Shown here: one piece after another, positions 26,348 through 38,733 of the stretch
Numbering within the stretch: position 1 is the stretch's first letter
How the letters are laid out: each line of letters starts with the position of its first letter
Origin: Nitrospirillum sp034427435
GTDB taxonomy: Bacteria > Pseudomonadota > Alphaproteobacteria > Azospirillales > Azospirillaceae
Assembly (NCBI RefSeq): GCF_034427435.1
Contig: NZ_JAXQNP010000004.1
Span: 620,001 to 684,000, forward strand
Direction of reading: 5' to 3'
DNA: 64,000 nt
The notes under the pieces: model-generated
The model's input: only the letters and a program-made list of their open reading frames with translations
The model's database searches: none
Told to the model about the DNA's origin: nothing
Position numbers and translations under genes: made by a program

Positions 26348-27370
26348 GTGCGTGAATTCTTTCGCCGGGTTGCCAGACAAATCTCCTACCGCAGCCGGTT
26401 GCTGGTCAGCCGCATCGCGGACTACGCCGAACTGCTGCTCTATCCGCCGCGCCCCGCCACGGGCCTGATCGAAAGACGCTGGATGGGGGGCGTGCCGCTG
26501 GACGGGGCCGCCCGGGTGGCGGTGTTCATGCATTACGCGCGCACGGACAGCATCGCGCCCTATGTCCGCTATCATGTGCGCAAACTGCGCGAGGCGGGCT
26601 TCGCCGTCATCTTCGCCAGCAACACGCCGGTGCTCAGCGAGCAGACGGTGGCATCCTTGCTGCCCGACGTCGCCATCGCCTTCACCCGCCGGAACATCGG
26701 CTGGGACTTTGCCGCCTATCGCGAGGCCATCGCCCAGGTGCCATCCCTGGACGAGCGGGAGATGCTGCTGATCACCAACGACAGCGTCTTCGGCCCGTTG
26801 TACGATCTTGAACCCCTGATCGCCCGCGCCAGCCCCGACGAGGCCGATATCTGGGGCAGCACCGACAGCTGGGAACGCCATTACCACCTGCAGAGCTTTT
26901 TCCTGATCTTCCACCGCAAGGCCCTGCGCTCCAACGCCTTCCACCGGTTCTGGGAGGGCGTCCGCTGTTTCCGGCGCAAGCACTGGATCATTGAGAAATA
27001 CGAAATCGGCCTGACGCGGGCCCTGCAAAGCCAGGGCCTGCGCTGCAAGGCCTTGTTCCCCTACAACACCGTCACCGAAACATTCATGCGGTCGCACACG
27101 CCACGACCGACGCCGGCTAAAGCGGACCGGATGTCGCCCGCCGGCTATGCGCAAATGCTTGCAAGCCGCATCAAGGCGTCGATACCCATCAACCAGACCC
27201 ATTTCTTCTGGTATGAGCTGACGGTCAGCCTGGGTTTTCCTTTCATAAAGCGCGAACTGCTACAAAAGAATCCGGCAAATATTCCCAATGTCGGCGATTG
27301 GGAGCGGGTGGTATCCGAGGTATCCGCCTACGATACCAACCTGATCCGGGAGCACCTTTCAGCGCGATAG
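26348..27370 (+). CDS. RgpF-like (rhamnan synthesis F family) protein, copy 1
   Basis: A 340-residue protein of the RgpF/PF05045-like family, which acts in rhamnose-rich polysaccharide assembly. Seen: RVAVFMHYARTDSIAPYVRY, the strand AGFAVIFASNTPVLSEQ, FTRRNIGWDFAAYREAI, LLITNDSVFGPL, and WGSTDSWERHYHLQSFFLIF. The NDS-x-x-G-P-L and (R)NIGWDF-x-x-(Y/F) motifs are the family core. The start is a GTG at 26348. A paralogue with the same motifs follows after 135 bp, so the pair arose by tandem duplication. It opens a surface-glycan and secretion locus reaching to about 37.4 kb. Catalytic activity is not certain for this family. Confidence 0.82.
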   Translation: MREFFRRVARQISYRSRLLVSRIADYAELLLYPPRPATGLIERRWMGGVPLDGAARVAVFMHYARTDSIAPYVRYHVRKLREAGFAVIFASNTPVLSEQTVASLLPDVAIAFTRRNIGWDFAAYREAIAQVPSLDEREMLLITNDSVFGPLYDLEPLIARASPDEADIWGSTDSWERHYHLQSFFLIFHRKALRSNAFHRFWEGVRCFRRKHWIIEKYEIGLTRALQSQGLRCKALFPYNTVTETFMRSHTPRPTPAKADRMSPAGYAQMLASRIKASIPINQTHFFWYELTVSLGFPFIKRELLQKNPANIPNVGDWERVVSEVSAYDTNLIREHLSAR

Positions 27371-27505
27371 CGTAGAAGTGGTGCCACTTCCTTGTGGCCA
27401 GCGCCCGTGGGGCTTGATGCCACCTATTTGTATCAATTGTGCTGTTTCCAGAACTAGGGCGCATAGCTTATAGTTGATATTTGAGGCGGGGGAATTCACG
27501 GTTTC

Positions 27506-28576
27506 ATGTCTGACACTTTCCTCAAGATGATCAAGAAGGGTGTCGGATTGCCGATGCTGCTGGTCGACGCTGTCGATCTGGCGCTCTGCTTGGCCGCCCC
27601 CCTTTTGCCCCGCCGCGCGACCGTCAAGGCCAGCTTCCCCGGTCTGGTCCCGCTGGAGGGGGCGCGCCGGGTCGCCGTATTCAACCATTATGACCAGCGC
27701 GGCATCGTCCACGACTACGTCGTCTATTTTGTGGCCAAACTGGCGGAGGCTGGCTATGCCGTCATCTTCGCCAGCAACTGTCCCAAGCTGTCGGCCCAGG
27801 AAACAGACAAGGTGCTGCCGCATGTCGCCTGGGTGCTGAAGCGGCGCAACATCGGGTGGGACTTCGGGGCGTTCAAGGACGCCATCGCCCTGATCCGCGA
27901 CCCCGGGGCTCTGGAACAACTGCTGATCACCAACGATAGCATCTACGGGCCACTTCAGGATTTGGGCGACGTGATCCGCCAGGCCGACCCGACGCAGGCC
28001 GGCATCTGGGGCCTGACCGACAGCTGGGATCGCCACTTCCACCTGCAAAGCTATTTCCTGATCTTCCATCAGGCCGTCCTGCAGCATCCCAGCTTCACCA
28101 AGTTCTGGAACAAGGTGAGATACTACCGCCGCAAGCGCTGGGTCATTCGCGATTACGAGATCGGCATGACCCGCTTTTTCCTGCGCGCCGGGATCCAGTG
28201 CCGCGCCCTGCTGCCCTATCGCAGCGTGGTTTCCGAGATCGCGAAGCCCCTGAACGAAGCCCTGGACACGTCGAAGAAAGAAGACGCGGTGATCGATACC
28301 CATGGCAACAGCCAGGGACAGATCATCCCCTATCTGCGGCAGTTGCAGAAGGCCATCAACCAGGGGCGCCCCCTGAACCAGACCCACTACTTCTGGGATT
28401 ACCTGGTGGCGCGCAAGGCCAGCCCCTTTATCAAGCGCGACCTGCTGCAGCGCAACCCCGTGGGCATTCCATGCGTTCAGCGCTGGGAAGAGGTCATTCG
28501 CGAGTCCTCCTCCTCCTACGACACCAGCCTGATCCTGCATCACCTGCAATTATCGATGCGCAACCGGGTGCATTGA
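27506..28576 (+). CDS. RgpF-like (rhamnan synthesis F family) protein, copy 2
   Basis: A 356-residue paralogue of the preceding gene, sharing RVAVFNHYDQRG, AGYAVIFASNCPKLSAQE, LKRRNIGWDFGAFKDAI, LLITNDSIYGPLQDLG, WGLTDSWDRHFHLQSYFLIF and the C-terminal NQTHYFWDYLV and PFIKRDLLQRNPVGIP. An extra segment near residues 250-290 (DTSKKEDAVIDTHGNSQGQ) is absent from copy 1. The start is ATG 27506 with a GCGGGGG stretch upstream. The two may act on different acceptor sugars (inference). The next genes lie on the opposite strand. Confidence 0.82.
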   Translation: MSDTFLKMIKKGVGLPMLLVDAVDLALCLAAPLLPRRATVKASFPGLVPLEGARRVAVFNHYDQRGIVHDYVVYFVAKLAEAGYAVIFASNCPKLSAQETDKVLPHVAWVLKRRNIGWDFGAFKDAIALIRDPGALEQLLITNDSIYGPLQDLGDVIRQADPTQAGIWGLTDSWDRHFHLQSYFLIFHQAVLQHPSFTKFWNKVRYYRRKRWVIRDYEIGMTRFFLRAGIQCRALLPYRSVVSEIAKPLNEALDTSKKEDAVIDTHGNSQGQIIPYLRQLQKAINQGRPLNQTHYFWDYLVARKASPFIKRDLLQRNPVGIPCVQRWEEVIRESSSSYDTSLILHHLQLSMRNRVH

Positions 28577-28622
28577 GCCCGCCAAGGCGTCGCCGTCAGC
28601 CGACTTAAATCGGCCATCCGCG

Positions 28623-30293
28623 CTAACGGACGGCCCCCTGGAACGCGCGCGCTTCCAGCGCCGCGACAACTTGGGGGGCCTGCGGGTCCCCCGCCGCCAC
28701 CGCGCGACGGGCCCAGGCCAGAGCCGCTTCCAACGCCGCGGGGCCATCATGGCCAGCGATCAGTTCGGCCATGCTGCTCATGGCCTCACCACTGCCCGCC
28801 GCAGCGGCACGCTCCAGAACGGCCCTCGCCTCCGCGACGGCAGCGTCTTGGTCGCCGCCCTGTTCCCCAGCCAACAGCATGCGCGCCAAGTTCACTTGCG
28901 CGGGCACATGCCCTTGCTCCGCCGCACGGCGGGTCCACGACAGCGCCGCGCCGATGTCATGCGGCAAGCCAACGCCCGTGGCATGGGCCCGCCCAACCCG
29001 GAACTGGGCTGAAGCGCTGCCCCGTTCGGCGGCCCCGACGTAGAGACGCATGGCCTGCGTCTCGTCCTTATCCAGACCATGGCCGTGGTAATGCAGAACA
29101 CCCAGGTTGTAGAGGGCGTCGGCATCGCCGGCATCGGCGGCCAGGCGGAAATACCGGGCGGCTTTGGCATAGTCCTGGGGCACCCCGTCGCCCCCCAGGT
29201 GGCAAATCCCCAGGCGAAACAGGGCGGGCGCGAAACCGGCGTCGGCCGACTTGGCAAACCACCGCACCGCCTCGAACATGTCCTTGGGCACTCCCCGGCC
29301 GTCCACGTAGGCCAGGCCCAGGGCCATCTGGGCCCCGGCATGGTTGCGGTCGGCGGCCGCCTGGTACCATTGCGCGGCCTCGACATCGCTGGGAACGCGG
29401 GCCATGCGCCCCGCGTGCAAATCCCCCAGCAGCGCCATGGAATCGACATCCCCCTTGATGGCGGCGCGACGCAGCCAGGTTTCCGCCTGCGCCCCATCAC
29501 GCGGCAGGTTCTGTCCCCGCATATACATCACGCCCAGGGCCCGCTGAGCCCCGGGAACCTGAAGGTCCGCCGCCTGCCTCATGGTGGCCAAGGCCCGCTC
29601 AAGGTCGGGCGCGGTGCCTTCCCCCAGCAGCAAGGCCATGGCCAGGTAATAGATGGCCGTGGGATTGCCCGCCGCGGCCGCCTCCTCATACAGGCGTACG
29701 GCACCGGCCGCGTCCTTTTCCCCCAGGTCGCCATTGGCCAGGATCATGGCCAGGCCAACCTTGGCCCCGTGGTTGCCGGTTTCGGCGGCTCGGCGATACC
29801 ATTCGGCGGCCCGTACGGGATCAGCATCCGCGCCGCTACGCCTGGACAGCAACCAGCCCAGCAACACCTGGGCCTCGACATGCCCCTGCTCTGCGGCCTT
29901 CTCTGACCAGAAACGGGCCTGCCCGATGTCAATGGGCAGATGGAACACGCCCCCCCTGTCGTCCCCCGCCTCGGGCGGCCGCCCCAGGCCGTTGGCGTAA
30001 AGCGCGCCGAGACGCGCCTGGGCATCGGCATTGCCCGCCTGCGCCGCGGCGGTGATCCACCGTATCGCCGCCGCCCCATCCGGCAGCACACCGCGGCCCT
30101 GCATCAGGGCGTCGGCCAAGTCCAGCATGGCCTCGACCGAACCGCCCCGAGCGGCCACAGCCAGCGCCCGGGCCGCGGCGACGAGGTCACCGCGATCGGC
30201 CAAGCGACGGGCCATGGCCAGCGACCACTCGGCGGAGGATTGCCCGATCCGCCAGGTGGTCGCCCGATCAATCAGCGTCGAAAAGCCGGCCAT
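28623..30293 (-). CDS. Sel1-like repeat (TPR-type) protein
   Basis: A 556-residue protein built almost entirely of Sel1-like repeats, roughly a dozen copies of a 36-residue helix pair. Examples are ADAQARLGALYANGLG, AQVLLGWLLSRRSGADADPV, AGAQMALGLAYVDGRGVPKD and ALYNLGVLHYHGHGLDKDET. No signal peptide or membrane helix is apparent, so it is probably a cytosolic scaffold. It lies 37 bp after the HlyD-like gene and is last of three minus-strand genes (ABC exporter, adaptor, Sel1 protein). Sel1 proteins often assemble polysaccharide or secretion machinery, and regulation of the exporter is a reasonable guess. Confidence 0.9.
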   Translation of the reverse strand: MAGFSTLIDRATTWRIGQSSAEWSLAMARRLADRGDLVAAARALAVAARGGSVEAMLDLADALMQGRGVLPDGAAAIRWITAAAQAGNADAQARLGALYANGLGRPPEAGDDRGGVFHLPIDIGQARFWSEKAAEQGHVEAQVLLGWLLSRRSGADADPVRAAEWYRRAAETGNHGAKVGLAMILANGDLGEKDAAGAVRLYEEAAAAGNPTAIYYLAMALLLGEGTAPDLERALATMRQAADLQVPGAQRALGVMYMRGQNLPRDGAQAETWLRRAAIKGDVDSMALLGDLHAGRMARVPSDVEAAQWYQAAADRNHAGAQMALGLAYVDGRGVPKDMFEAVRWFAKSADAGFAPALFRLGICHLGGDGVPQDYAKAARYFRLAADAGDADALYNLGVLHYHGHGLDKDETQAMRLYVGAAERGSASAQFRVGRAHATGVGLPHDIGAALSWTRRAAEQGHVPAQVNLARMLLAGEQGGDQDAAVAEARAVLERAAAAGSGEAMSSMAELIAGHDGPAALEAALAWARRAVAAGDPQAPQVVAALEARAFQGAVR

Positions 30294-31657
30294 GATCCAT
30301 CGCGCGTCAAATGGGACACCGGGATGCCGCTCAAGGCTCGCGCATTCCCTCGGACGCCTGCCGCAGCACCGTTTCCATCAGGTACATCAGGATGGTGCGC
30401 CGGCCAACCATGATGTCGGCGTTCAAGGGCATGCCGGGGATAAGATGCACACCGTCACTACCGACATTGTGCAGCTTCACCTCCGTGATCTCGACCCGCC
30501 CGCGGAAAAAGCGACGTGAGGTCGGCTGGCCGTTGTCCTGCCGGGTGAAGCTGTCATCGCTGATGCTGCGCAGTATGCCCTTGGCCGTGCCGTGCTCAAT
30601 AAAGCGATAGGCATCCAGCTTGATCTCGACCTTGTCGCCGATCTTGACGTGGCCCTGATCGGCACCATCCAGATCCACCTCGGCCTCCAGGGGGGCATTG
30701 GCCGGCACCAGGGTCAGCAGCATGTCACCCGTCTTGGCGACGGAGCCGACGGAAATGTCGCCCAGCGACAGGACGGACGCGTCATCGACGGCCCGCATCT
30801 CCACCAGGTCATTCCGCCGCTCCGCCTTCGACAGGTCGTCCTTGGCCTTTTGCAGATCCGTCCGCTTGCTGGACAGATCCTGCGCCAGATCCGACTGCCA
30901 CTCGTGCTGGAAAAACTCCCGCTCCGACCGCACGGCCTCCAGGTCGTGCGACGCGGTGCGCGCCTGCTGTTCGGCGCTGGCCAGGTTCCGCATCATTTCA
31001 GTACGGCTGTCCTGGGCCAGCAGGGTGTTCAGCCGGCTGCCGTATTCCTTCTTTTCCAGCTTGGAGCGCATGTCCTCGATCTCCGAGGTCACGGCGACAC
31101 GGGACTTGAAGTACTCCATGTCCCGCTGGCTGCGCACCATGGTGGACTGGGCGGACTCGATCTTCTGGTCGTAGTTCGCCAGCTTGGCCTTGTACTCGGC
31201 CTGGCGCGACCGCCAGACCGACAGTTGTAAGGCCGCCTGCGTCGACGGGTTCGGGCCCGGATCGTAGGTGACCTTGGCCTGCTCGGCCTCCAGACGGGCG
31301 ACCTCCGCCGTCAGCGACGCCACCTGGTCGCGCAATTGTGAGGCATCGGCCGACGCGAAGGTCGGGTCCAACGTTACCAGCAGGTCGCCCTTCTTCACCT
31401 CCTGCCCCGGCCGCACCAGGATGGAACGGACGACGGACGTGTCCAACGGCTGGACCACGATGCTGGGGGTGCGTGACACCACCTTGCCGGGGGCCGTGAC
31501 CACCTCGTCCAGTTTCACGACGGAAACCAGGGTCAGGGCCACAGCCACCATGGCCGACAGGGTGTACAGCGTGCCGCGCACCGGCTTGGGGTACGGGGCC
31601 CCCACCACCGCCGCGATCTCGGACTGGAAGTCGTTGATCGCCTGGGCGACGGCGGCG

Positions 31658-33907
<2,250 letters not shown>

Positions 33908-34053
33908 TGTGCCGGCTTGTTCGCCCTGGCGGGCAGGAGCCGGTCCCCCTTTGCGCGCGACCTTAGCGCACTCGTAAAAGAAACGGCAAATTCTACATAT
34001 GCCCACCCTGGATTTTCTGGCCGGTTAATGCGTCATTTAAATGAAACAAGGAA

Positions 34054-35292
34054 TTAAACCGCTGGCGGCATGGGGCAGCCAAACTGGGACAGGGCCTGAC
34101 GCCAGGCCGGAACGGCGCGGGAACGGGCATCGAATCGCGTGACCACGGTTTCCCGTGCCTGGTGCCGAAGCGCGGCCAAGGGGGACTGGTGCCCCAACGC
34201 CTCCACCACCCGGTCGGCCAGCAGCGCCGTGTCGAAAAAGGGGAACAGCAGGCCATTCACCCCGTCCCGCACCACTTCCTTCACCGGCGGGGTGGCCGAG
34301 GCGACGACCAGCGCGCCACAGGCCATGGCTTCCAGCATGGACCAGGACAGAACGAAGGGATAGGTAAGGTAGACGTGGGCGCTGGATAGACGCATCAGAT
34401 CCAGGAAACGGCCATGGTCAAGCGGCCCCAGGAAATGGACCCGTCCCGAATCCAACGCCGGTCCCACCTCGGCCATGAGATGATCGCGCCAAGGCCCGCC
34501 GCCGGGTGGCGGCGGGCCATAGCTGACACCATCCCCGCCGGCCACAACCACCTGCGCCCCCGGCCGGCGGCGCAGGATTTCCGGCAGGGCGCGCATGAAG
34601 ACGTGAAAACCGCGATAGGGCTCCAGGTCACGGGCGGCATAGGTCACCACCTCGTCCCCCTGCCGCAGGACTGTGCCGTTGGGCAGCGCGAAGGCGGACA
34701 CGGCCCCCGGGCGGGCGAGGTCCGTGTCGATGCCCTCATGCATCACCCGCAATCGATCGCGAAACGGCGCGGGATGCAGGGCGCGTTGCCATTCGGTGGG
34801 GCAAATGCCCAGATCCGCCGCCTCAAGCCCCAGCAGATTGACGGCGTTCAAGGTGCGCACCCGGGCCAGGTCGTCCAGGGTGACGGGGTATAGCGGATCG
34901 AAACCGACGTCCGCACCCCGGCCATGATAATAATATTCAAAGTATCCGACGAGCGGCACATCCGGCCACAGGTCCTTGAGGTACAGGGTATCTCCGAAAC
35001 CACAATGACCGACGATCAGGTCGGGGCGATACCCTTGCTGCGCCATCCCCACCGCATCACGCAGGGCGCACTGCCCCCGGATGATATAGTCGGCGGCGTT
35101 GACTAGATAGGGGTGGGTGCCGGGGTCGACGGTGGGCATGTCCTGGTAAAGGTGCGGCCGCAATCCCGGGATGGCCGCCTCCTCCCGCTGCCCCAGGCCG
35201 CGCAGTTCCACGCGCGCGTCGGCCATCAGCGACCGGGCCAAGGAACGGAACTGACCTGGAAAGTCCTTGTGCAGCATCAAAACGCGAAACAT
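34054..35292 (-). CDS. Glycosyltransferase, family 4 type
   Basis: A 412-residue GT-B fold glycosyltransferase that probably adds a sugar to a surface glycan. The N-terminal half has FRVLMLHKDFPGQFRSLA and LIVGHCGFGDTLYLKDLWP; the C-terminal half has VVTYAARDLEPYRGFHVFM, QVVVAGGDGVSYG, then LSWSMLEAMACGALVVASAT and the GVNGLLFPF loop, matching the GT4 donor site (E-x-x-ACG). The start at 35292 (MFRVLML) is preferred over 35322. Upstream lies a divergent methyltransferase gene across 261 bp. Sugar specificity is not readable. It fits the glycan theme of the RgpF-like genes. Confidence 0.85.
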   Translation of the reverse strand: MFRVLMLHKDFPGQFRSLARSLMADARVELRGLGQREEAAIPGLRPHLYQDMPTVDPGTHPYLVNAADYIIRGQCALRDAVGMAQQGYRPDLIVGHCGFGDTLYLKDLWPDVPLVGYFEYYYHGRGADVGFDPLYPVTLDDLARVRTLNAVNLLGLEAADLGICPTEWQRALHPAPFRDRLRVMHEGIDTDLARPGAVSAFALPNGTVLRQGDEVVTYAARDLEPYRGFHVFMRALPEILRRRPGAQVVVAGGDGVSYGPPPPGGGPWRDHLMAEVGPALDSGRVHFLGPLDHGRFLDLMRLSSAHVYLTYPFVLSWSMLEAMACGALVVASATPPVKEVVRDGVNGLLFPFFDTALLADRVVEALGHQSPLAALRHQARETVVTRFDARSRAVPAWRQALSQFGCPMPPAV

Positions 35293-35429
35293 GCCCGCCC
35301 GCTTACCTCTGAAAGCCCCCACCGGTTCGGATCACGCCCCAGGCACCCTGGCGACAGGTCGAACGGCGCGGCATTGTCGGGGATGGCGTGCCGGCTTGTC
35401 CACCGTCGGCATGCCGCCGCCGGCTTGGC

Positions 35430-35461
35430 GCCAGATTGGGTTGACGCCAGACCGGGTTGAC
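35430..35461. repeat. Two tandem 16-bp repeats with TTGAC
   Basis: GCCAGATTGGGTTGAC (35430-35445) is followed directly by GCCAGACCGGGTTGAC (35446-35461) and a partial third copy (GCTGG). They lie between the divergent glycosyltransferase and methyltransferase genes, about 95 bp before the methyltransferase start. Possible direct-repeat operator; the TTGAC ends also resemble -35 boxes. Confidence 0.5.
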
Positions 35462-35553
35462 GCTGGACAAGCCCGCCGACGCTCGGGCACAACCGAAGCC
35501 AATCCGCCCCAGGGAAATGGGGCGCCGCCTTTCAGCACGGGGAAGCATCTCGC

Positions 35554-37364
35554 ATGGACATCCGCTGGCCCTCCGCCGACGCCCCGACCATCGCGGCCCC
35601 CTGTCCGGTCTGTGGCGACGCCGGCCCCCATGCGCCGACCCTGACCGTTCCCTGGGGGGGCCACACGATCCGGACTGGGTGCTGCTGTGCTGCCGGCAAT
35701 GTACCGTCCGCTTCTCCACCGACCGGACGGTGGGCGACTACAGCCACGACACCGGCATCTTCATCGCCGCCACGGACCTGTACCTGGAAATGGGTGCCGG
35801 CCTGGACGTGATGCTGGAGCCCATGGGCTGGCTGAAGCCGGGTGAGGGCCGCCTGCTGGATATCGGCGCCAACATCGGCTTCATCAGCGACTATGTCGAG
35901 GTGGCCTTGGGTTGGAAAGCCAAGGGCTACGACCCCTCCCGCGCGTCGGAGCTGGGCCGCCAGTGGCTGGGCCTGGACATCATCCCGGACTATTTCACCG
36001 AAGACACCCCCCTGCCCGTCACCTATGACGTGGTGGCTGCCTTCGAATTGCTGGAGCATGTCCCGAACCCCGTCCCCTTGCTGAAAACGCTCAGCCGGGG
36101 CCTGAACGACACGGGCATCCTGGTCCTGACGACACCGGATGGCGGGGTGCTGAAGCCGGAAACGCCGGCCTCCATGATGTGGCCCATCATCAGCCCCGGC
36201 TCACACATGACCCTGTTCACCGCGGCCTCCATGGAAACGGCGCTGCGCGCGGCGGGTTTCACCCATATCAGCGTGGCGCCCGTCGCGGGCATCCTGCGCG
36301 TCCACGCCTCGCGCGTGCCGCTCCCCGCGGGGGTCAAGGACGGCTGCGACCGCGCCCTGCTGCGGGAATATCTGCGCCGGCGCCTGACGCCTGAGCGCAT
36401 GCCCAAATACGACCGGCTGGAGAACGGCTTCCGCTACCGCCTGTTCAAGGAACTGGTCAACTTCGGTTTCCCCGAGGAGGCCCAGGAGGTTTTCAAGCAG
36501 ATGGTGGAGCAGGTCCGCGCCCGCTTCGGCATCGACCTGGACGATCCGGAAAGCCTGGTGGTGGCGCCCAACCCGGTGGACATCGAGGAATTCACCCGGC
36601 GGGAACCCGGCAACCTGATGACCTCGCTGCATTTCAAGTCCATCCTGGTCAACAACGCCGACAACGACGCCGCCTGGTCGGCCTGCTACGCCGCCGCCGC
36701 CGTCCTGGCCGGCGTGACGCTGCGCCGGGTGCTGCAGCGCCTCAGCATGGATAACGGCGAAGCCGGCACCGCCATCCCCGCCGCCTTGCGCCTGGCCCTG
36801 CAAAATCTGGCGGTGCAGGGCGCCGACATCCGCCCCCTGCTGACCCTGGTGGAAGCGACGGATTCCACCACCGGCTTCATGCTGACGCCCACGGATCGGG
36901 ACGCCCTGCGCCGCGACATGAAAGCGACCCTGGCCACGTTGGGCATGCGGCAGGCGGAAACCCTGGACCAGCCGGTCGCTGTGGCGCCGGGCGACGATTG
37001 CGTCACCCGCCTGATCAACCTGGCCCGGCCCGCCGCCTACCAGGCGGCGCGGCAGGCCGCCATCGAAACCATCGGCAGCAATCGCAAACCCGCCAAGGTC
37101 CTGGCCCTGCTGGACCAGGCGGTGAGCGACCCGCTGCTGCGCGACTGGCCGGACACGGTGACCCTCTGCGCCAAGGTGGCCCTGATCCGCCTGGTGCGCC
37201 TGCGGGCCCATCGCCTGGCCGCCCGCGTCTACGAGCGCTGGGGTGACGCGTCCTGGAACGGGGACGCGCCGGTGGCCGCCGCCCTGGCCCTAATGGCGGA
37301 GTCCCGCTACCCGCTGCCCATCCGGCTGTACCGCCGGCTGCGGCAGCGGCTGGCCGCCGCCTGA
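35554..37364 (+). CDS. SAM-dependent methyltransferase with zinc-type N-terminus; frame interrupted
   Basis: With one base restored this is a 603-residue protein. The N-terminal part (MDIRWPSADAPTIAAPCPVC) is in one frame and the remainder in another. They meet at a seven-G run (35654-35660); eight Gs give VPWGGPHDPDWVLLCCRQC. The CPVCG and CCRQC pairs look like a four-Cys zinc site. The methyltransferase fold follows with motif I LLDIGANIGFISDY, the acidic motif AKGYDPS, and VVAAFELLEHVPNP. The last 250 residues are helical with no recognised domain. An alternative in-frame reading from 35457 gives an arginine-rich, non-homologous N-terminus. It is divergent from a GT4 gene, so glycan or O-antigen-like methylation is plausible. 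Confidence 0.78.
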
Positions 37365-37560
37365 CGTCAGAGGGGCGGCCACAAGTCCGCCGGGCGGCCG
37401 ACAAGCCAGCGCCGGGCGGCCAGCATGAACCCGTCTAGGATGCGGCGGGCAATGCTCCGCCGTGGGGGGACCCGGTGCATGGCCGGCCTCCTGCTTGATC
37501 GCGGATTGGTTATGGGAAATCCGGCTGGCCTGGGCCCGCCCCAGTCCAGCCTTCCGCGGC

Positions 37561-38592
37561 TTAAAAGCCGGACAGCACCAGCTTGCCCCGGGCCGTGCCG
37601 CTTTCGACCACGGCATGGGCCCGGCGCAGGTTGGCGGCACTGATGGCTCCCAAATCATGGGTCATCGTCGTGCGCAGCACGCCGGCGTCCACCAGGCGCG
37701 AGACCTCGTTCAGCAGCTCATGCTGGGCGATCATGTCCGGCGTCTGGAACATGGAGCGCGTGTACATGAACTCCCAATGCAGGGAGATGCTCTTGCGCTT
37801 CAGCAGGGTGATGTCCACCGGTTGGACCGGATCGTCGATCAGGGCCAACTTCCCCTGCGGCGCCATCAGGGCGGCGATGGCGGGGAAATGCTGCTCCGTC
37901 GCCGTCAGGCTCATGACATGGGTGGCGCCGCCGGGTGCGATGGCCCGCACCTGGGGTTCCAGCGGCTGGCGATGGTCGATGACGTGATGGGCCCCCATGG
38001 CCAGGACCCAGTCGCGCGTCTCGGGACGCGACGCGGTGGCGATGACCGTCAGGCCCGTCAGGCGCCGCGCCAGCTGGATCGCGATGGAGCCAACACCGCC
38101 GGCACCGCCCACGATCAGCAGCACGCCGGCGGTGCCGTCATTGCCGGTGCCAGCCGGCAGCCGCGCCACACCCATGCGATCAAACAGCATTTCCCAGGCG
38201 GTGATGGTGGTCAGCGGCAGGGCCGCGGCCTCCGCCGCCGTCAGGCTGGCGGGTTTGGAACCGACCAGGCGCTCATCGACCAGATGGAATTCGCCGTTGG
38301 TGCCAGGACGTTCCAGCGCACCGGCATAGAACACGGCATCACCGACCTTGAACAGCGTCACCTCCGGACCGACCGCGACCACGGTGCCCGCAGCGTCCCA
38401 GCCGAGGATGCGCGCGGTACCCTCGACCGGGGCGGCGTTGCGGCGGACCTTGGTATCCACGGGGTTGACCGAGACGGCCTCCACCCGCACCAGCAGGTCC
38501 CGGCCGGTGGCCACGGGCGTGGGAATCTCCAGATCCACCAGGCTTTCAACCTGGTCGATGGCTTGGTTCTGGTAATAACCGACGGCTTTCAT
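37561..38592 (-). CDS. Zinc-type alcohol dehydrogenase / quinone oxidoreductase-like (MDR)
   Basis: A 343-residue medium-chain dehydrogenase/reductase. The N-terminus MKAVGYYQNQAID, VEAVSVNPVDTKVRRN, ILGWDAAGTVVAVGPEV, and the Rossmann motif LLIVGGAGGVGSIAIQLARR match the zinc-binding alcohol dehydrogenase family protein/QOR group; the structural zinc cysteines are missing, as in quinone oxidoreductases. It probably reduces enones or quinones with NADPH. It is divergent from a LysR-type gene with a palindrome between, the usual arrangement for an inducible reductase under that regulator. Confidence 0.88.
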   Translation of the reverse strand: MKAVGYYQNQAIDQVESLVDLEIPTPVATGRDLLVRVEAVSVNPVDTKVRRNAAPVEGTARILGWDAAGTVVAVGPEVTLFKVGDAVFYAGALERPGTNGEFHLVDERLVGSKPASLTAAEAAALPLTTITAWEMLFDRMGVARLPAGTGNDGTAGVLLIVGGAGGVGSIAIQLARRLTGLTVIATASRPETRDWVLAMGAHHVIDHRQPLEPQVRAIAPGGATHVMSLTATEQHFPAIAALMAPQGKLALIDDPVQPVDITLLKRKSISLHWEFMYTRSMFQTPDMIAQHELLNEVSRLVDAGVLRTTMTHDLGAISAANLRRAHAVVESGTARGKLVLSGF

Positions 38593-38694
38593 GATGAGCG
38601 ACCTCGTTGGTTGGGGCCGCCGTCAGCGGCGGCGTGCACTCCTCCAAGGTTGCCTATTCCGTTCTGACCATCAATTGACAGGAATAAAGACAGT

Positions 38695-38712
38695 CTATTC
38701 AGTTATGAATAG
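38695..38712. promoter_or_regulatory. CTATTCA palindrome between MDR and LysR genes
   Basis: CTATTCA (38695-38701) and TGAATAG (38706-38712) are perfect inverted arms around GTTA. Related CTATTC/GAATAG words recur nearby (38653, 38719), and TTGACA occurs at 38675-38680. Its position between divergent genes and its size suggest a LysR operator. Confidence 0.6.
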
Positions 38713-38733
38713 GCGTCGAATAGGAGAAGTCCG

